From NCBI RefSeq assembly GCF_043196875.1, contig NZ_JBEBMX010000003.1:124001-188000 (forward strand): a stretch of 64,000 nt of DNA, in the 5' to 3' direction. The notes under the pieces are model-generated. The model was not told the DNA's origin and made no database searches. It saw only the letters and a program-made list of their open reading frames with translations. The DNA is from Saccharospirillum sp043196875. Its GTDB lineage: Bacteria; Pseudomonadota; Gammaproteobacteria; Pseudomonadales; Natronospirillaceae. Every line of letters starts with the position of its first letter. The first letter of the stretch is position 1. Positions 25,147 through 34,934 of this stretch are shown piece by piece. A program made the translations under genes and the position numbers.

Positions 25147-27375
25147 TCAGACGCGCATAGCGTCAACGATGGCGTTCAAGGTCGCACTCGGGCGCATAAC
25201 CTTGGCAGCCAGATCACCATCGAAACGATAGTAACCACCAATCTCGACGCTGTTGCCTTGGACATCAGCCAGTTCTTTAACGATCGCAGCTTCGTTCTCG
25301 GCCATGGCCTTGTAGACAGACTGGAAGCTTGCCTTGAGGTCAGCATCTTCATCCTGGCTCGCCAGAGCTTCCGCCCAGTACAGTGCCAGATAGAAGTGTG
25401 AACCGCGGTTATCAATACCACCCAGGCGACGTGTCGGTGACTTGTTTTCCACCAGGAACTTGGCCGTTGCGGTGTCGAGCGTCTTACCCAGTACGGAGGC
25501 TTTCGGCAAACCAGCAACCGACGACAAATGCTCCAACGAAGCGGCCAGCGCCAGGAACTCACCGAGAGAATCCCAACGCAGGTAGTTCTCGGACAGCAAT
25601 TGTTCGACGTGCTTGGGAGCAGAACCGCCCGCACCGGTCTCAAACAAACCACCGCCATTCATCAATGGAACAACCGACAGCATTTTCGCTGAGGTGCCCA
25701 GTTCCAGAATCGGGAAGAGGTCAGTCAGGTAGTCACGCAGGACGTTACCGGTGACCGAGATGGTGTTTTCGCCTTTCTTGACCCGATCCAGGGTAAAGCG
25801 AGTGGCTTCTTCCGGGGACATGATGCGGATATCCAGACCATCGGTGTCGAATTCCGGCAGATAGGCATTCACCTTTTTGATCAGTTCAGCATCGTGGGCG
25901 CGCTCTGGGCTGAGCCAGAAGATCGCCGGCCAACCAGTAGCACGGGCACGACTCACCGCCAATTTTACCCAGTCTTTGATCGGTGCGTCTTTGGCCTGAC
26001 ACATACGCCAGATGTCGCCAGCTTCCACCTCATGCGACATCAATACATTGCCATCGGCATCGACAACACGCATCACGCCATCGCTCGGCACTTCGAAGGT
26101 TTTGTCGTGTGAGCCATATTCTTCGGCTTTTTGAGCCATCAGGCCAACATTGGGAACGGTGCCCATGGTGCGCGGATCGAAGGCACCGTTTTTGCGACAG
26201 AAGTCGATGGTTTCCTGATAGACACCGGCGTAGCAGCGATCCGGGATCATGGCCACGGTATCGTGCAGGGCGTTGTCCGGACCCCACATCTGACCGGAAG
26301 AACGGATCATCGCGGGCATAGACGCATCGATGATGACATCGTTGGGCACGTGCAGGTTGGTGATGCCTTTGTCGGAGTTAACCATGGCCAACTCAGGGCG
26401 CTGTTCGAAAGTCGCTTTGATGTCCGCTTCGATGGCTGCGCGTTCATCAGCCGGCAGTTCGGCAATTTTGGTCAGCACATCGTTGAAACCGTTCTTAACG
26501 TTGACACCCAGTTTTTCAAAGGTTGCTGCGTGTTTTTCGAAGACATCTTTAAAGAAAACGGTCACGGCGTGGCCGAACATGATGGGATCAGACACTTTCA
26601 TCATGGTGGCTTTCAGGTGCAGTGACAGCAAAACGCCCTCTTGTTTCGCTTCCTGGGCGGCCTTTTCATAGAAAGCGCGCAACTTGGCAACACTCATACG
26701 CGAGGAGTCGATAACTTCGCCGCTGAGAATTTTCAGCGATTTCAGAACCTGAACATCACCACCGGATACCAGCTCAATACGAACCTCGCCGGCTTTATCC
26801 ATGGTCACTGACTGTTCGCTGCTGAAGAAATCGCCATCGTCCATATGAGCAACCCGGCTCTTGGATGATGAGGACCACTCACCCATGGAGTGTGGATTCG
26901 CACGGGCGTAGGCTTTGACCGACTCCGGTGCACGGCGATCTGAGTTACCTTCGCGCAACACCGGGTTAACCGCACTGCCCTTGACGCGGTCATAACGCGC
27001 CTGGATGTCTTTCTCTTCGTCATTCGATGGATTCACCGGATAGTCCGGCAGCGCGTAACCTTTGGCCTGCAGCTCTTTAATGGCAGCCGCCAACTGAGGG
27101 AAGGAGGCACTGATGTTAGGCAGCTTGATGATGTTGGCTTCCGGCGTTTTCGCCAGTTCACCCAGATAAGCCAGGTCGTCGGACTGGCGTTGGTCTTCCG
27201 TCAGATAATCAGGAAACTGAGACAGGATGCGACCGGCCAGAGAGATATCACGAACTTCGAATTCAACCCCGGATTGAGCCGCGAATGCCCGGATAATGGG
27301 GAGCAAAGAATAGGTCGCCAACGCTGGGGCTTCATCGGTCTCGGTATATACAATGGTGGGATTCTTGGTAGCCAT
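25147..27375 (-). CDS. icd: Monomeric NADP isocitrate dehydrogenase (IDH-II)
   Basis: A 742-residue single-chain enzyme converting isocitrate to 2-oxoglutarate with NADP in the cytoplasmic TCA cycle. Length and sequence (start MATKNPTIVYTETDEAPALA, internal VKGSAVNPVLREGNSDRRAP and SSKSRVAHMDDGDF) fit the monomeric class rather than the 45-kDa dimer. The SD region is ACAGGAGTAAGA. It stands alone between two terminators or spacers and is divergent from rluE by 273 bp. It complements the TCA genes at 42-55 kb. Confidence 0.97.
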   Translation of the reverse strand: MATKNPTIVYTETDEAPALATYSLLPIIRAFAAQSGVEFEVRDISLAGRILSQFPDYLTEDQRQSDDLAYLGELAKTPEANIIKLPNISASFPQLAAAIKELQAKGYALPDYPVNPSNDEEKDIQARYDRVKGSAVNPVLREGNSDRRAPESVKAYARANPHSMGEWSSSSKSRVAHMDDGDFFSSEQSVTMDKAGEVRIELVSGGDVQVLKSLKILSGEVIDSSRMSVAKLRAFYEKAAQEAKQEGVLLSLHLKATMMKVSDPIMFGHAVTVFFKDVFEKHAATFEKLGVNVKNGFNDVLTKIAELPADERAAIEADIKATFEQRPELAMVNSDKGITNLHVPNDVIIDASMPAMIRSSGQMWGPDNALHDTVAMIPDRCYAGVYQETIDFCRKNGAFDPRTMGTVPNVGLMAQKAEEYGSHDKTFEVPSDGVMRVVDADGNVLMSHEVEAGDIWRMCQAKDAPIKDWVKLAVSRARATGWPAIFWLSPERAHDAELIKKVNAYLPEFDTDGLDIRIMSPEEATRFTLDRVKKGENTISVTGNVLRDYLTDLFPILELGTSAKMLSVVPLMNGGGLFETGAGGSAPKHVEQLLSENYLRWDSLGEFLALAASLEHLSSVAGLPKASVLGKTLDTATAKFLVENKSPTRRLGGIDNRGSHFYLALYWAEALASQDEDADLKASFQSVYKAMAENEAAIVKELADVQGNSVEIGGYYRFDGDLAAKVMRPSATLNAIVDAMRV

Positions 27376-27648
27376 TCTTACTCCTGTAAAGGGTTTTGCT
27401 GAGGCGATAGCGCGAAAGTTGTCGGTGAGCCATGCAGATGCCGAATGCTCGCGAAACGTACAACGTCCGGATGATGATTCAGTAACAAGGCGGCTTCAGT
27501 GTAGATACACTGCCGCAGAACACGATGGTTATATTGTGTCCAGCAGCGATCAGAGCCTCGCGTCGGGCGCATAATTTGTGGTTTTTCGTCAAAAATTGCA
27601 AGCTAGACCATTGGCCCAAAGCCCGCAAACTGACGTGACCGATCCCTT

Positions 27649-28344
27649 ATGAGCACCGTTGTTCTGCTGAACAAACCCTTCCAGGTTCTGTGCCAATTCA
27701 CCGATACCGAAGGCCGCGAAACCCTGGCCAACCACGTTTCCATTACCGGCATTTATGCCGCCGGTCGCCTGGACTATGACTCCGAAGGCCTGCTGTTGCT
27801 GACCGATGACGGGGCTTTGATCCACAGCCTGGCCAATCCGCGCTTCAAGGTACCCAAGGTTTATTACGCTCAGGTTGAGGGCGTGCCTAATGAACTCGAT
27901 CTGGAGAAACTGCGCCAGGGTGTCACTTTAAAAGACGGTCCGGCGCGTCCGGTAATGGTCGACTGTGTGGACGAACCGTTCTGGCTGTGGGCCCGCCAGC
28001 CACCCATTCGTGAACGCAAAGCGATTCCCACCCAATGGTTGCGCATTACCCTGACGGAAGGTCGTAATCGCCAGGTCCGTCGTATGACCGCGGCTATTGG
28101 CTTTCCCACCCTACGCCTGATTCGTTGGTCACTGGGGGGGCTGTCGCTGGATGACTTATTACCCGGGCAATACCATACCCTGGATATGAAAACCTTAATA
28201 GATAACGGTATAAATATTCAGGCCAAAAAAAAGCGGCCCCAAGGTGGCGCCGCTTCTCGTGCTCAGAATGCGAAAGGCGTTAAACGATCGGGTTCACGTC
28301 CTGATCGTAATCGACCTGCTCATAACCGAAACCGAAAAGTTTAA
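27649..28344 (+). CDS. rluE: 23S rRNA pseudouridine synthase RluE
   Basis: A 231-residue RsuA-type synthase that isomerises U2457 in E. coli 23S rRNA. The catalytic motif AAGRLDYDSEGLLLLT (residues 42-57) includes the nucleophilic Asp. The PPIRERKAIPTQWLRITL and EGRNRQVRRMTAAIGFPTLR segments match RluE closely. It has no S4 domain. An extra Lys/Arg-rich tail (about 190-231, KKKRPQ onward) exceeds the E. coli protein. The last 65 bp overlap the convergent fabV gene, and the tail is encoded across fabV's terminator. Confidence 0.94.
   Translation: MSTVVLLNKPFQVLCQFTDTEGRETLANHVSITGIYAAGRLDYDSEGLLLLTDDGALIHSLANPRFKVPKVYYAQVEGVPNELDLEKLRQGVTLKDGPARPVMVDCVDEPFWLWARQPPIRERKAIPTQWLRITLTEGRNRQVRRMTAAIGFPTLRLIRWSLGGLSLDDLLPGQYHTLDMKTLIDNGINIQAKKKRPQGGAASRAQNAKGVKRSGSRPDRNRPAHNRNRKV
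28225..28255 (-). terminator. fabV terminator, inside the rluE coding region
   Basis: AAGCGGC (28231-28237) and GCCGCTT (28249-28255), followed on the minus strand by a run of eight U. It lies 25 bp beyond the fabV stop but within the 3' end of rluE. Confidence 0.75.
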
Positions 28345-29461
28345 AGAACTCTTTTTGGTATTCGGCAAAATCGGTCAGTTCATCAACATTACTGCTGTCA
28401 ACCTGATTCCAGATCGCTTCGACTTCAGCCTGAACCTCAGGTTCGAGTTCCTTCAGGTCCATACGGATGCGACCTTCATCATCCAGGGTCAGGTCACCGC
28501 CACTATAGAGCTGATCGGCCAACAGACCATGAACCTGCTCGATGCAGCCTTCGTTCGTGCCGCGCTCTTTCATTACGCGGATCAGAATCGACAGATACAA
28601 CGGCATCACTGGAATGGCTGAGCTGCTCTGAGTAACAACAGCCTTCAATACAGACACATGAGCACTGCCATTCAATTCGGCTTTCAGTTTGTTTTGAATC
28701 ACGCCGCAAGCGCGGTCCACATCCTGCTTGGCACGACCAATGGTGGCACCGCCATAGATCGGCCAGGTCAGATCTTTGCCGATATAACTGTAAGCCGTGG
28801 TCTGAACGCCTTCAGCCAGAACGCCGGCCGCTGCCAGTTGATCAATCCAGCGCTCCCAATCTTCACCACCCATCACTTTGATGGTGTTGGCGATCTCTTC
28901 ATCCGTCGCCGGATCTAGCGTGAAGTCGGAAACCGCCTTGGTGTCAGTGTTCAGGCTTTTACGCGTCACTGGCTCGCCAATGGCTTTCAGCGACGAGGAG
29001 TAAGTCACCCCGGTTTCCGGATCCGTACGGCGCGGTGAGCCGAGACTGTATACAACCAGGTCGACCTTGCCGCCCATGTCATTTTTGATGACGTCGATCA
29101 CCTGCGCCTTGGCTTCATCAGAAAAAGCATCGGCGTTCAATGATTTGGCAAACACGCCCTCAGCAGCCGCAGCCGCTTCAAAGGCCTTGGTATTGTACCA
29201 ACCTGCTGAAGCCGGACGCTTCTCTGAAGGTTCTTTTTCAAACATCACACCCAGCGTGTTGGCGCTGTAACCGAAAGCGGCAGAAATACGAGACGCCAGG
29301 CCATAACCGTTGGAGCAGCCAATGACCAGAACGTTCTTGGGGCCTGAACCACTTGGCTTATGAGCTTTGACGTAGTCGATCTGTTCCTGAACATGCACCT
29401 TGCACCCTTCCGGATGAGCGGTGGTACAGATAAAACCACGAACCTTGGGTTTGATAATCAT
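28280..29461 (-). CDS. fabV: trans-2-enoyl-ACP reductase FabV
   Basis: A 393-residue NADH-dependent enoyl-ACP reductase for the last step of fatty-acid elongation; the class is known for triclosan resistance. The start MIIKPKVRGFICTTAHPEGC, the dinucleotide-binding segment VLVIGCSNGYGLASR and the YSYIG...PIYGGATIGRAK region with the YX8K catalytic pair are diagnostic. The ATG at 29461 is chosen over an in-frame extension because it gives the standard N-terminus, with AAGGA upstream. It is divergent from nudJ. Confidence 0.97.
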   Translation of the reverse strand: MIIKPKVRGFICTTAHPEGCKVHVQEQIDYVKAHKPSGSGPKNVLVIGCSNGYGLASRISAAFGYSANTLGVMFEKEPSEKRPASAGWYNTKAFEAAAAAEGVFAKSLNADAFSDEAKAQVIDVIKNDMGGKVDLVVYSLGSPRRTDPETGVTYSSSLKAIGEPVTRKSLNTDTKAVSDFTLDPATDEEIANTIKVMGGEDWERWIDQLAAAGVLAEGVQTTAYSYIGKDLTWPIYGGATIGRAKQDVDRACGVIQNKLKAELNGSAHVSVLKAVVTQSSSAIPVMPLYLSILIRVMKERGTNEGCIEQVHGLLADQLYSGGDLTLDDEGRIRMDLKELEPEVQAEVEAIWNQVDSSNVDELTDFAEYQKEFFKLFGFGYEQVDYDQDVNPIV

Positions 29462-29673
29462 GCCTAGAGTTCCTTGATATGGTGTATTGCTTAATGGGCC
29501 AGACAACACAGACAGGCCGAATGATCCGAACTTTAGCGCCATTTTACTGCCAGGCGTAGCAATCGGCGTCGCCGGCAGCGCAAAAGACTTGTGAGCGTCA
29601 CGAACAGAGCCAGTATCCGATCTTGACCCCTACCGCCAGGGGTTTAAGCTCTGCGCCCCGCGAGGAGAAGCCA

Positions 29674-30150
29674 ATGAATGACAGCGACTATCCCCATCTG
29701 ACCGCCTCAGTCCTGATCCCAGACCAAAGCAATATATTAATGGTCAACGAAATAGATAACGGTATAAACGTCTGGAATCAACCCGCTGGTCATGTCGAGG
29801 TCGGTGAAGACATTCAGGCCGCCGCTGTTCGGGAAACACTGGAGGAAAGTCGCTATCAAGTTCAGTTAACGCACCTGCTGGGCATCTACCAGAACGTCCA
29901 TGCCGCCACGGGTGTGCATTATCTGCGCGCCTGTTTTATCGGTGAAGCCGTCGCCCTGGTTGAAAATGCCAAACTTGATGCCGATATACTGCAAGCCGCC
30001 TGGCTGCCACTCGATGAGTTGCTGGCAGGACAATACCCGTTACGCAGTCCCATCGTGCACCAGTGCTTAGTGGATTATCAGGCCGGCCAGCGCTTTCCGC
30101 TGAATTGCATACAACCCTTGCTGTCACCTACCCCGTCCCAGGAGCTTTAA
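29674..30150 (+). CDS. nudJ: Nudix hydrolase, NudJ type
   Basis: A 158-residue Nudix phosphohydrolase resembling NudJ (thiamin-pyrophosphate and nucleoside-triphosphate hydrolase). The Nudix box reads GHVEVGEDIQAAAVRETLEE followed by SRY; the metal-binding RE..EE core is intact, while the usual Gly after EE-x is Arg. The N-terminal PHLTASVLIP and the downstream HYLRACFIGEA fit NudJ. The ATG at 29674 has SD GAGGAGAAG. It lies five bases before mnmA, as in many gammaproteobacteria, so co-transcription is likely. Confidence 0.9.
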   Translation: MNDSDYPHLTASVLIPDQSNILMVNEIDNGINVWNQPAGHVEVGEDIQAAAVRETLEESRYQVQLTHLLGIYQNVHAATGVHYLRACFIGEAVALVENAKLDADILQAAWLPLDELLAGQYPLRSPIVHQCLVDYQAGQRFPLNCIQPLLSPTPSQEL

Positions 30151-30155
30151 TCGTC

Positions 30156-31259
30156 ATGACCAATCCCGCCAACACCAAGGTCATCGTCGGCATGTCCGGC
30201 GGTGTCGATTCGTCGGTGACCGCCGCCTTGTTGCTGGAAGCGGGCTACCAGGTCGAAGGCCTGTTTATGAAAAACTGGGACGAAGACGACGGCACCGAAT
30301 ACTGCACCGCTAAAGAAGATTTGGCCGACGCCCAGGCGGTGAGCGATCGATTGGGCATCAAGCTGCACAAGGCCAATTTTGCCGCTGAATACTGGGACAA
30401 TGTTTTCGAGCATTTCCTGGAAGAGTACAAGGCCGGACGGACACCTAACCCCGACATCCTTTGCAACCGGGAAATCAAGTTTAAAGCCTTTCTTGAATAT
30501 GCCTTGACCCTGGGCGCCGATCGTATTGCTACCGGTCACTATGCGCGCACGCGTTCCGGCCCCAATGGCGCAGAGCTGTTGCGCGGTCTGGACAACAACA
30601 AAGACCAGTCTTATTTCCTGCACGCCGTGGGTCATGAACAATTCGAGAAAACCCTGTTTCCGGTCGGCGAACTGGAAAAGCCTGAAGTCCGCCGCATCGC
30701 CGAAAAATATCAACTGGCCACAGCGCGAAAAAAAGACAGCACCGGCATTTGCTTTATCGGTGAACGCCGCTTCAGCGATTTCCTAAAACAATACATCCCG
30801 GCTCAGCCTGGGGTAATTGAAACACTTGAAGGTGAGGTCATCGGCGAACATCAGGGTTTGATGTACTACACCATCGGGCAACGTCAGGGCCTGGGAATTG
30901 GCGGCACTCGCAATCATGGCGAAGCGCCCTGGTTTGTTGCTGCCAAAGACCTGGAGCGCAATGTGCTGACTGTGGTCCAGGGTACCGATCACCCGGCCCT
31001 GTTTACCAACCGGATGACGCTCAGTCATATCCATTGGGTGAGCGGTATGGCTCCGACTCTGCCGGTTCAATTGACCTGCAAACATCGTTATCGCCAGCCC
31101 GATCAAAGCTGCACCATCAGCGCCGATGGTGAGGGTTACAGCGTTGTCTTTGACGAACCTCAACGTGCTATCACGCCCGGACAATCGGCGGTGTTCTACG
31201 ATGGCGAAGTCTGCCTGGGTGGCGGTGTGATTGAACAAACCTGGCTGGCGGATGCTTGA
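30156..31259 (+). CDS. mnmA: tRNA-specific 2-thiouridylase MnmA
   Basis: A 367-residue enzyme that activates tRNA U34 with ATP and inserts sulfur delivered by TusE. The PP-loop SGGVDSS is at 14-20. The two catalytic cysteines are Cys103 (NPDILCNREIKF) and Cys199 (STGICFIGERRF). The ATG at 30156 is preferred to longer in-frame starts that overlap nudJ. The SD is in CAGGAGC. The tusDCBE relay is in the same window at 8.4-9.7 kb. Confidence 0.98.
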   Translation: MTNPANTKVIVGMSGGVDSSVTAALLLEAGYQVEGLFMKNWDEDDGTEYCTAKEDLADAQAVSDRLGIKLHKANFAAEYWDNVFEHFLEEYKAGRTPNPDILCNREIKFKAFLEYALTLGADRIATGHYARTRSGPNGAELLRGLDNNKDQSYFLHAVGHEQFEKTLFPVGELEKPEVRRIAEKYQLATARKKDSTGICFIGERRFSDFLKQYIPAQPGVIETLEGEVIGEHQGLMYYTIGQRQGLGIGGTRNHGEAPWFVAAKDLERNVLTVVQGTDHPALFTNRMTLSHIHWVSGMAPTLPVQLTCKHRYRQPDQSCTISADGEGYSVVFDEPQRAITPGQSAVFYDGEVCLGGGVIEQTWLADA

Positions 31260-31336
31260 ATTCGGCTAACCGACCGTCACTAACCATGCAGTGCAATCGA
31301 ACGTTAACCGACACAACTCCCTGTTAAGGAATACGG

Positions 31337-31966
31337 ATGTCGCAGACTGAACATCAGGTAATGGCTTTGGCTGGCGTTTTTCAGGCCTCTATCCTAGTCG
31401 AACAACTGGCCCGCAAAGGCCAGATCGACCGTGATGAACTGGCGCGCAGTATCCGTTCGGTATTAAACCTGAATCCGGCCAGTGTGGAAGATATCTACGA
31501 GGGTGTCAGCGGCATCCGCATCGGCTTACAGGGCGTTCGGGATGTGTTGTCGCGGCGCGGTGCCGGCATCTCAACAGAAGTGATGCGCTACGCCATGGGC
31601 ATCCTCCATGCGCAGAGAAAACTATCCCGTCGCGACGACCTGATGAACAGCCTGGGAAAATCGCTGGAACGCGCCGTCGAACAGTTTCACTATTTTGATG
31701 ATCCGCTGCACGACTCCGTCATTGGTGCCGCCGCCCACTGCTACCAGGAAAGCGTCAGTAAGCTGAGCTTCCGCATCCGGGTCATGGGTAATCCCAGCTA
31801 TCTGCAGAACCCGCGCACAGCCGATCAGGTTCGCGCCCTGTTGCTGTTTGGCATTCGCAGCGCTCATCTGTGGCATCAGCAAGGCGGTCGCCGCTGGCAT
31901 ATTCTGTTCAAGCGCAATGCCCTCTACCGTAATGCCCAACAATTGCTGATGCGCAACACCCACTGA
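31337..31966 (+). CDS. hflD: High-frequency lysogenization protein HflD homolog
   Basis: A 209-residue, mostly helical protein of the HflD/YcfC family. In E. coli it is a peripheral membrane protein affecting lambda lysogeny; its native role is poorly defined. The N-terminal MALAGVFQASILVEQLA segment and YAMGILHAQRKL are family traits. SD TAAGGA. Its position between mnmA and purB matches E. coli and Pseudomonas and supports the call. Confidence 0.93.
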   Translation: MSQTEHQVMALAGVFQASILVEQLARKGQIDRDELARSIRSVLNLNPASVEDIYEGVSGIRIGLQGVRDVLSRRGAGISTEVMRYAMGILHAQRKLSRRDDLMNSLGKSLERAVEQFHYFDDPLHDSVIGAAAHCYQESVSKLSFRIRVMGNPSYLQNPRTADQVRALLLFGIRSAHLWHQQGGRRWHILFKRNALYRNAQQLLMRNTH

Positions 31967-32043
31967 GCCTGCCTTGGCGCTGCGGGCTTCAGGCCGCTAT
32001 AATCGCCAGCCTTTCGACCACCACCGACCGGATCCCGCCTGCT

Positions 32044-33411
32044 ATGGAATTGACCGCCCTTACCGCTATTTCACCCATCGACGGCCGCTATGGCAGCAAG
32101 ACCGAAGCGCTGCGTCAGCATTTCAGTGAATTCGGCCTGATTCACGCTCGGGTTCGGGTAGAAGTACGGTGGTTGCAACAGTTAGCAGCCCATCCGCAGA
32201 TCGAAGAGTTACCGGCTTTCAGCGACGCCGCCCAGACCTTTCTCAACCAATTGGTTGAGAACTTCTCAGTGGCCGATGCCGAAGCGATTAAAGCCATTGA
32301 ACGCACCACCAACCACGACGTCAAAGCGGTTGAGTATTTTCTGAAAGACAAGTTGTCTGAGTTCAACGAACTGGCTAACGCTGGTGAATTCGTGCACTTC
32401 GCCTGCACCTCTGAAGACATCAACAACCTGTCTCATGCGCTGATGCTCAAAAGCGGCGTTAGCGACGTCCTGGTGCCGACAATGACTGAGGTCGCGGAGC
32501 AAATCACCAAGCTCGCGCACCAGCACGCCGACCTGCCCATGCTCAGCCGCACGCACGGACAGACAGCATCGCCAACCACCTTGGGCAAGGAAATGGCCAA
32601 CGTCGCCTATCGCCTGCAGCGCCAGTTGAAAGCACTGGAGCGCATCGAATATCTGGGCAAGATTAATGGCGCCGTCGGTAACTACAACGCTCACCTGGCG
32701 ACCTATCCGGACATCGACTGGGAAGCCAATGCGCGCAGCTTTATTGAAAGCCTGGGGCTGGACTGGAACCCCTACACCACTCAGATCGAACCGCACGATT
32801 ACATCGCCGAGCTGTTCGATACCATCAGCCGCTTCAACACAATTCTGATCGATTTTGACCGCGATATCTGGAGCTACATTTCGCTGGGTTATTTCAAGCA
32901 GAAGACCATCGCCGGCGAAGTTGGCAGCTCGACCATGCCCCACAAGGTCAACCCCATCGACTTCGAGAACTCCGAAGGCAACCTGGGTATCGCCAATGCG
33001 GTGCTGGGACATCTGGGCGCCAAACTGCCGATCTCACGCTGGCAGCGCGACCTGACCGATTCCACCGTATTGCGCTCCATGGGCGTCGGTCTGGCGCACA
33101 GCCTGATTGCTTATCAAGCCAGCCTTAAAGGCATCAGCAAGCTGGAAGCCAATCCGGAACGCCTGGCAGCCGACCTTAACCAGGCCTGGGAAGTCCTGGC
33201 CGAGGCCATTCAAACGGTGATGCGCCGCTACGGCATTGCAGAGCCCTATGAGAAGCTCAAAGCCTTCACTCGCGGCAAAGCCATCACCGAAACCATGATG
33301 CAGGATTTCGTGGCACAACTGGATTTACCGAAAGAGGCGCAACAGGCCTTGCTGGCACTGACCCCGGCAGCTTATGTTGGTAACGCCAGCGAACTGGCCA
33401 AGCGCCTCTGA
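32044..33411 (+). CDS. purB: Adenylosuccinate lyase PurB
   Basis: A 455-residue fumarase/aspartase-superfamily enzyme acting at two steps of purine synthesis (SAICAR and adenylosuccinate cleavage). The N-terminus MELTALTAISPIDGRYGSKT is typical. TSEDINN, SRTHGQTASPTTLGKE and the signature GSSTMPHKVNP, with the mobile-loop serine, are all present. The SD is weak. It lies 77 bp after hflD. Confidence 0.98.
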   Translation: MELTALTAISPIDGRYGSKTEALRQHFSEFGLIHARVRVEVRWLQQLAAHPQIEELPAFSDAAQTFLNQLVENFSVADAEAIKAIERTTNHDVKAVEYFLKDKLSEFNELANAGEFVHFACTSEDINNLSHALMLKSGVSDVLVPTMTEVAEQITKLAHQHADLPMLSRTHGQTASPTTLGKEMANVAYRLQRQLKALERIEYLGKINGAVGNYNAHLATYPDIDWEANARSFIESLGLDWNPYTTQIEPHDYIAELFDTISRFNTILIDFDRDIWSYISLGYFKQKTIAGEVGSSTMPHKVNPIDFENSEGNLGIANAVLGHLGAKLPISRWQRDLTDSTVLRSMGVGLAHSLIAYQASLKGISKLEANPERLAADLNQAWEVLAEAIQTVMRRYGIAEPYEKLKAFTRGKAITETMMQDFVAQLDLPKEAQQALLALTPAAYVGNASELAKRL

Positions 33412-33469
33412 TCCAGATTCGACAGGCACTCTTGGCCTTACGTTTTATCGCCGCTTCAGGAGCACGATT

Positions 33470-34606
33470 ATGAAAGTCCTGGGAGGCCTGTCGGCCCCAT
33501 CCTTCCTCAGCCAATACTGGCAAAAAGCCCCTTTATTAGTGCGTTCTGCACTGCCCGACCAGAGTGATTTAATCGATGGTGATGACCTGGCCGGCCTGGC
33601 CACCGAGGAGACGGTCGAATCCCGTCTGGTCACTGCCAACGACTGGAAGCTAAGACACGGCCCATTTTACGAAGACGACTTTGCCGCCCTGCCCGAACGG
33701 GACTGGACCTTGCTGGTGCAAGCTGTCGATCACTGGGTGCCGGATATTGCGGCCCTGTTCGATCACTTCCGCTTTATTCCTAGTTGGCGACTCGACGACA
33801 TCATGCTCTCCTACTCCGTCCCCGGCGGCGGTGTTGGGCCGCATTTCGATCACTACGATGTCTTCTTGATTCAACTCAGTGGCCAGCGCGAATGGCGCAT
33901 TGGTCAAAGCTGCAGCGAAGCGGATGACTGCCGGGACGATACCGAACTGAACATTCTGGCGCAGTTCGAAGAGCAGGAACGCTGGGTACTGGAACCGGGT
34001 GACATGCTGTATGTGCCGCCTGGCGTTGCGCATTGGGGCACGGCGATCAGTGCAGGAATCACCTGTTCAATCGGATTCAGGGCACCATCCAGAGCACAGG
34101 TCTGGGGCGAGTTTGCGCACTTTATGGCCGAGCAGGACAGTGATTTTGAGCGCTATGCAGATCCGGATCTGCAAGCACGTAACGATCCACACCGTCTTAG
34201 TGAAGCCGATATTGACCGGGTACAGAGTTTACTGATGCAACTGACGTCGGATCGACAAGCCATAACCGAGTGGTTTGGTCGCTATATGACCGAGCCCAAA
34301 TACGGCGAGTCCAGTGTTGATGAGCCCAGCTTTACTGAGAACGAAATAAAGCAGCAACTGCAACAACAGCCGCTACTGCGCAACCGTGCTGGCCGATTGG
34401 CCTATGTGCCAGGAAAGCTATTTATACAGGGGCAGGCCTTCGCGACCGATTTGAGTGAAGATCAACTGTTATGGTTGTGCGATCAGAGCAAACTCAGCGC
34501 TGCCGATCTACAGCAGAAACTGGCCGAACTACCGGCAGATATGCTGACTGAGTTGGTACAAAGGGACGTCTTTTATTTCGCCGACGCTGAAGAGCAATGG
34601 CTTTAA
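33470..34606 (+). CDS. roxA: Ribosomal oxygenase RoxA (YcfD), uL16 arginine hydroxylase
   Basis: A 378-residue JmjC/cupin 2-oxoglutarate oxygenase that hydroxylates an Arg of ribosomal protein uL16 in E. coli. Iron ligands are His125 and Asp127 in GPHFDHYD and the distal His188 in GVAHWGTA, almost identical in numbering to YcfD. The C-terminal dimerisation and winged-helix regions are present. The ATG at 33470 has CAGGAGCA upstream. It follows purB as in Pseudomonas. Confidence 0.95.
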   Translation: MKVLGGLSAPSFLSQYWQKAPLLVRSALPDQSDLIDGDDLAGLATEETVESRLVTANDWKLRHGPFYEDDFAALPERDWTLLVQAVDHWVPDIAALFDHFRFIPSWRLDDIMLSYSVPGGGVGPHFDHYDVFLIQLSGQREWRIGQSCSEADDCRDDTELNILAQFEEQERWVLEPGDMLYVPPGVAHWGTAISAGITCSIGFRAPSRAQVWGEFAHFMAEQDSDFERYADPDLQARNDPHRLSEADIDRVQSLLMQLTSDRQAITEWFGRYMTEPKYGESSVDEPSFTENEIKQQLQQQPLLRNRAGRLAYVPGKLFIQGQAFATDLSEDQLLWLCDQSKLSAADLQQKLAELPADMLTELVQRDVFYFADAEEQWL

Positions 34607-34661
34607 TAGCGGTGACAACCATGACCAGCCTTCGCTGAACGGCTGTTGTGCCGACAGCTAT

Positions 34662-34901
34662 TTAGTGCAGGGTTGCGCCTTCGGCTTCCATTTCCAGTTC
34701 TTCGTCTTCATCCAGGCTTTCGATATCCGTCGCTACCTGTACGCCCGCGCTGATCATAGCTCGCGCTACATCCAGACGCTGGTCCTGCAGTCGGTCCTTG
34801 GCTTCATCGGAAAAGCGAATGGTCAGTAACGGCTCATCTTCGGAATCGACTTTGCGCAAGGCAATATCGCCGTTTCCCAGTTCAATGATTTCCCAGTACA
34901 T
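34662..34901 (-). CDS. Conserved small acidic protein, function unknown
   Basis: A 79-residue protein beginning MYWEIIELGNGDIALRKVDS with a very acidic C-terminus (ESLDEDEELEMEAEG). I recall similar short proteins in pseudomonads but know no function. It has no signal peptide, membrane helix or known motif. It is 33 bp downstream of the next minus-strand gene, so the two probably form an operon. Confidence 0.75.
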   Translation of the reverse strand: MYWEIIELGNGDIALRKVDSEDEPLLTIRFSDEAKDRLQDQRLDVARAMISAGVQVATDIESLDEDEELEMEAEGATLH

Positions 34902-34934
34902 AGTTGCCTTTTCTATGGGTGCATGGACAACAGC

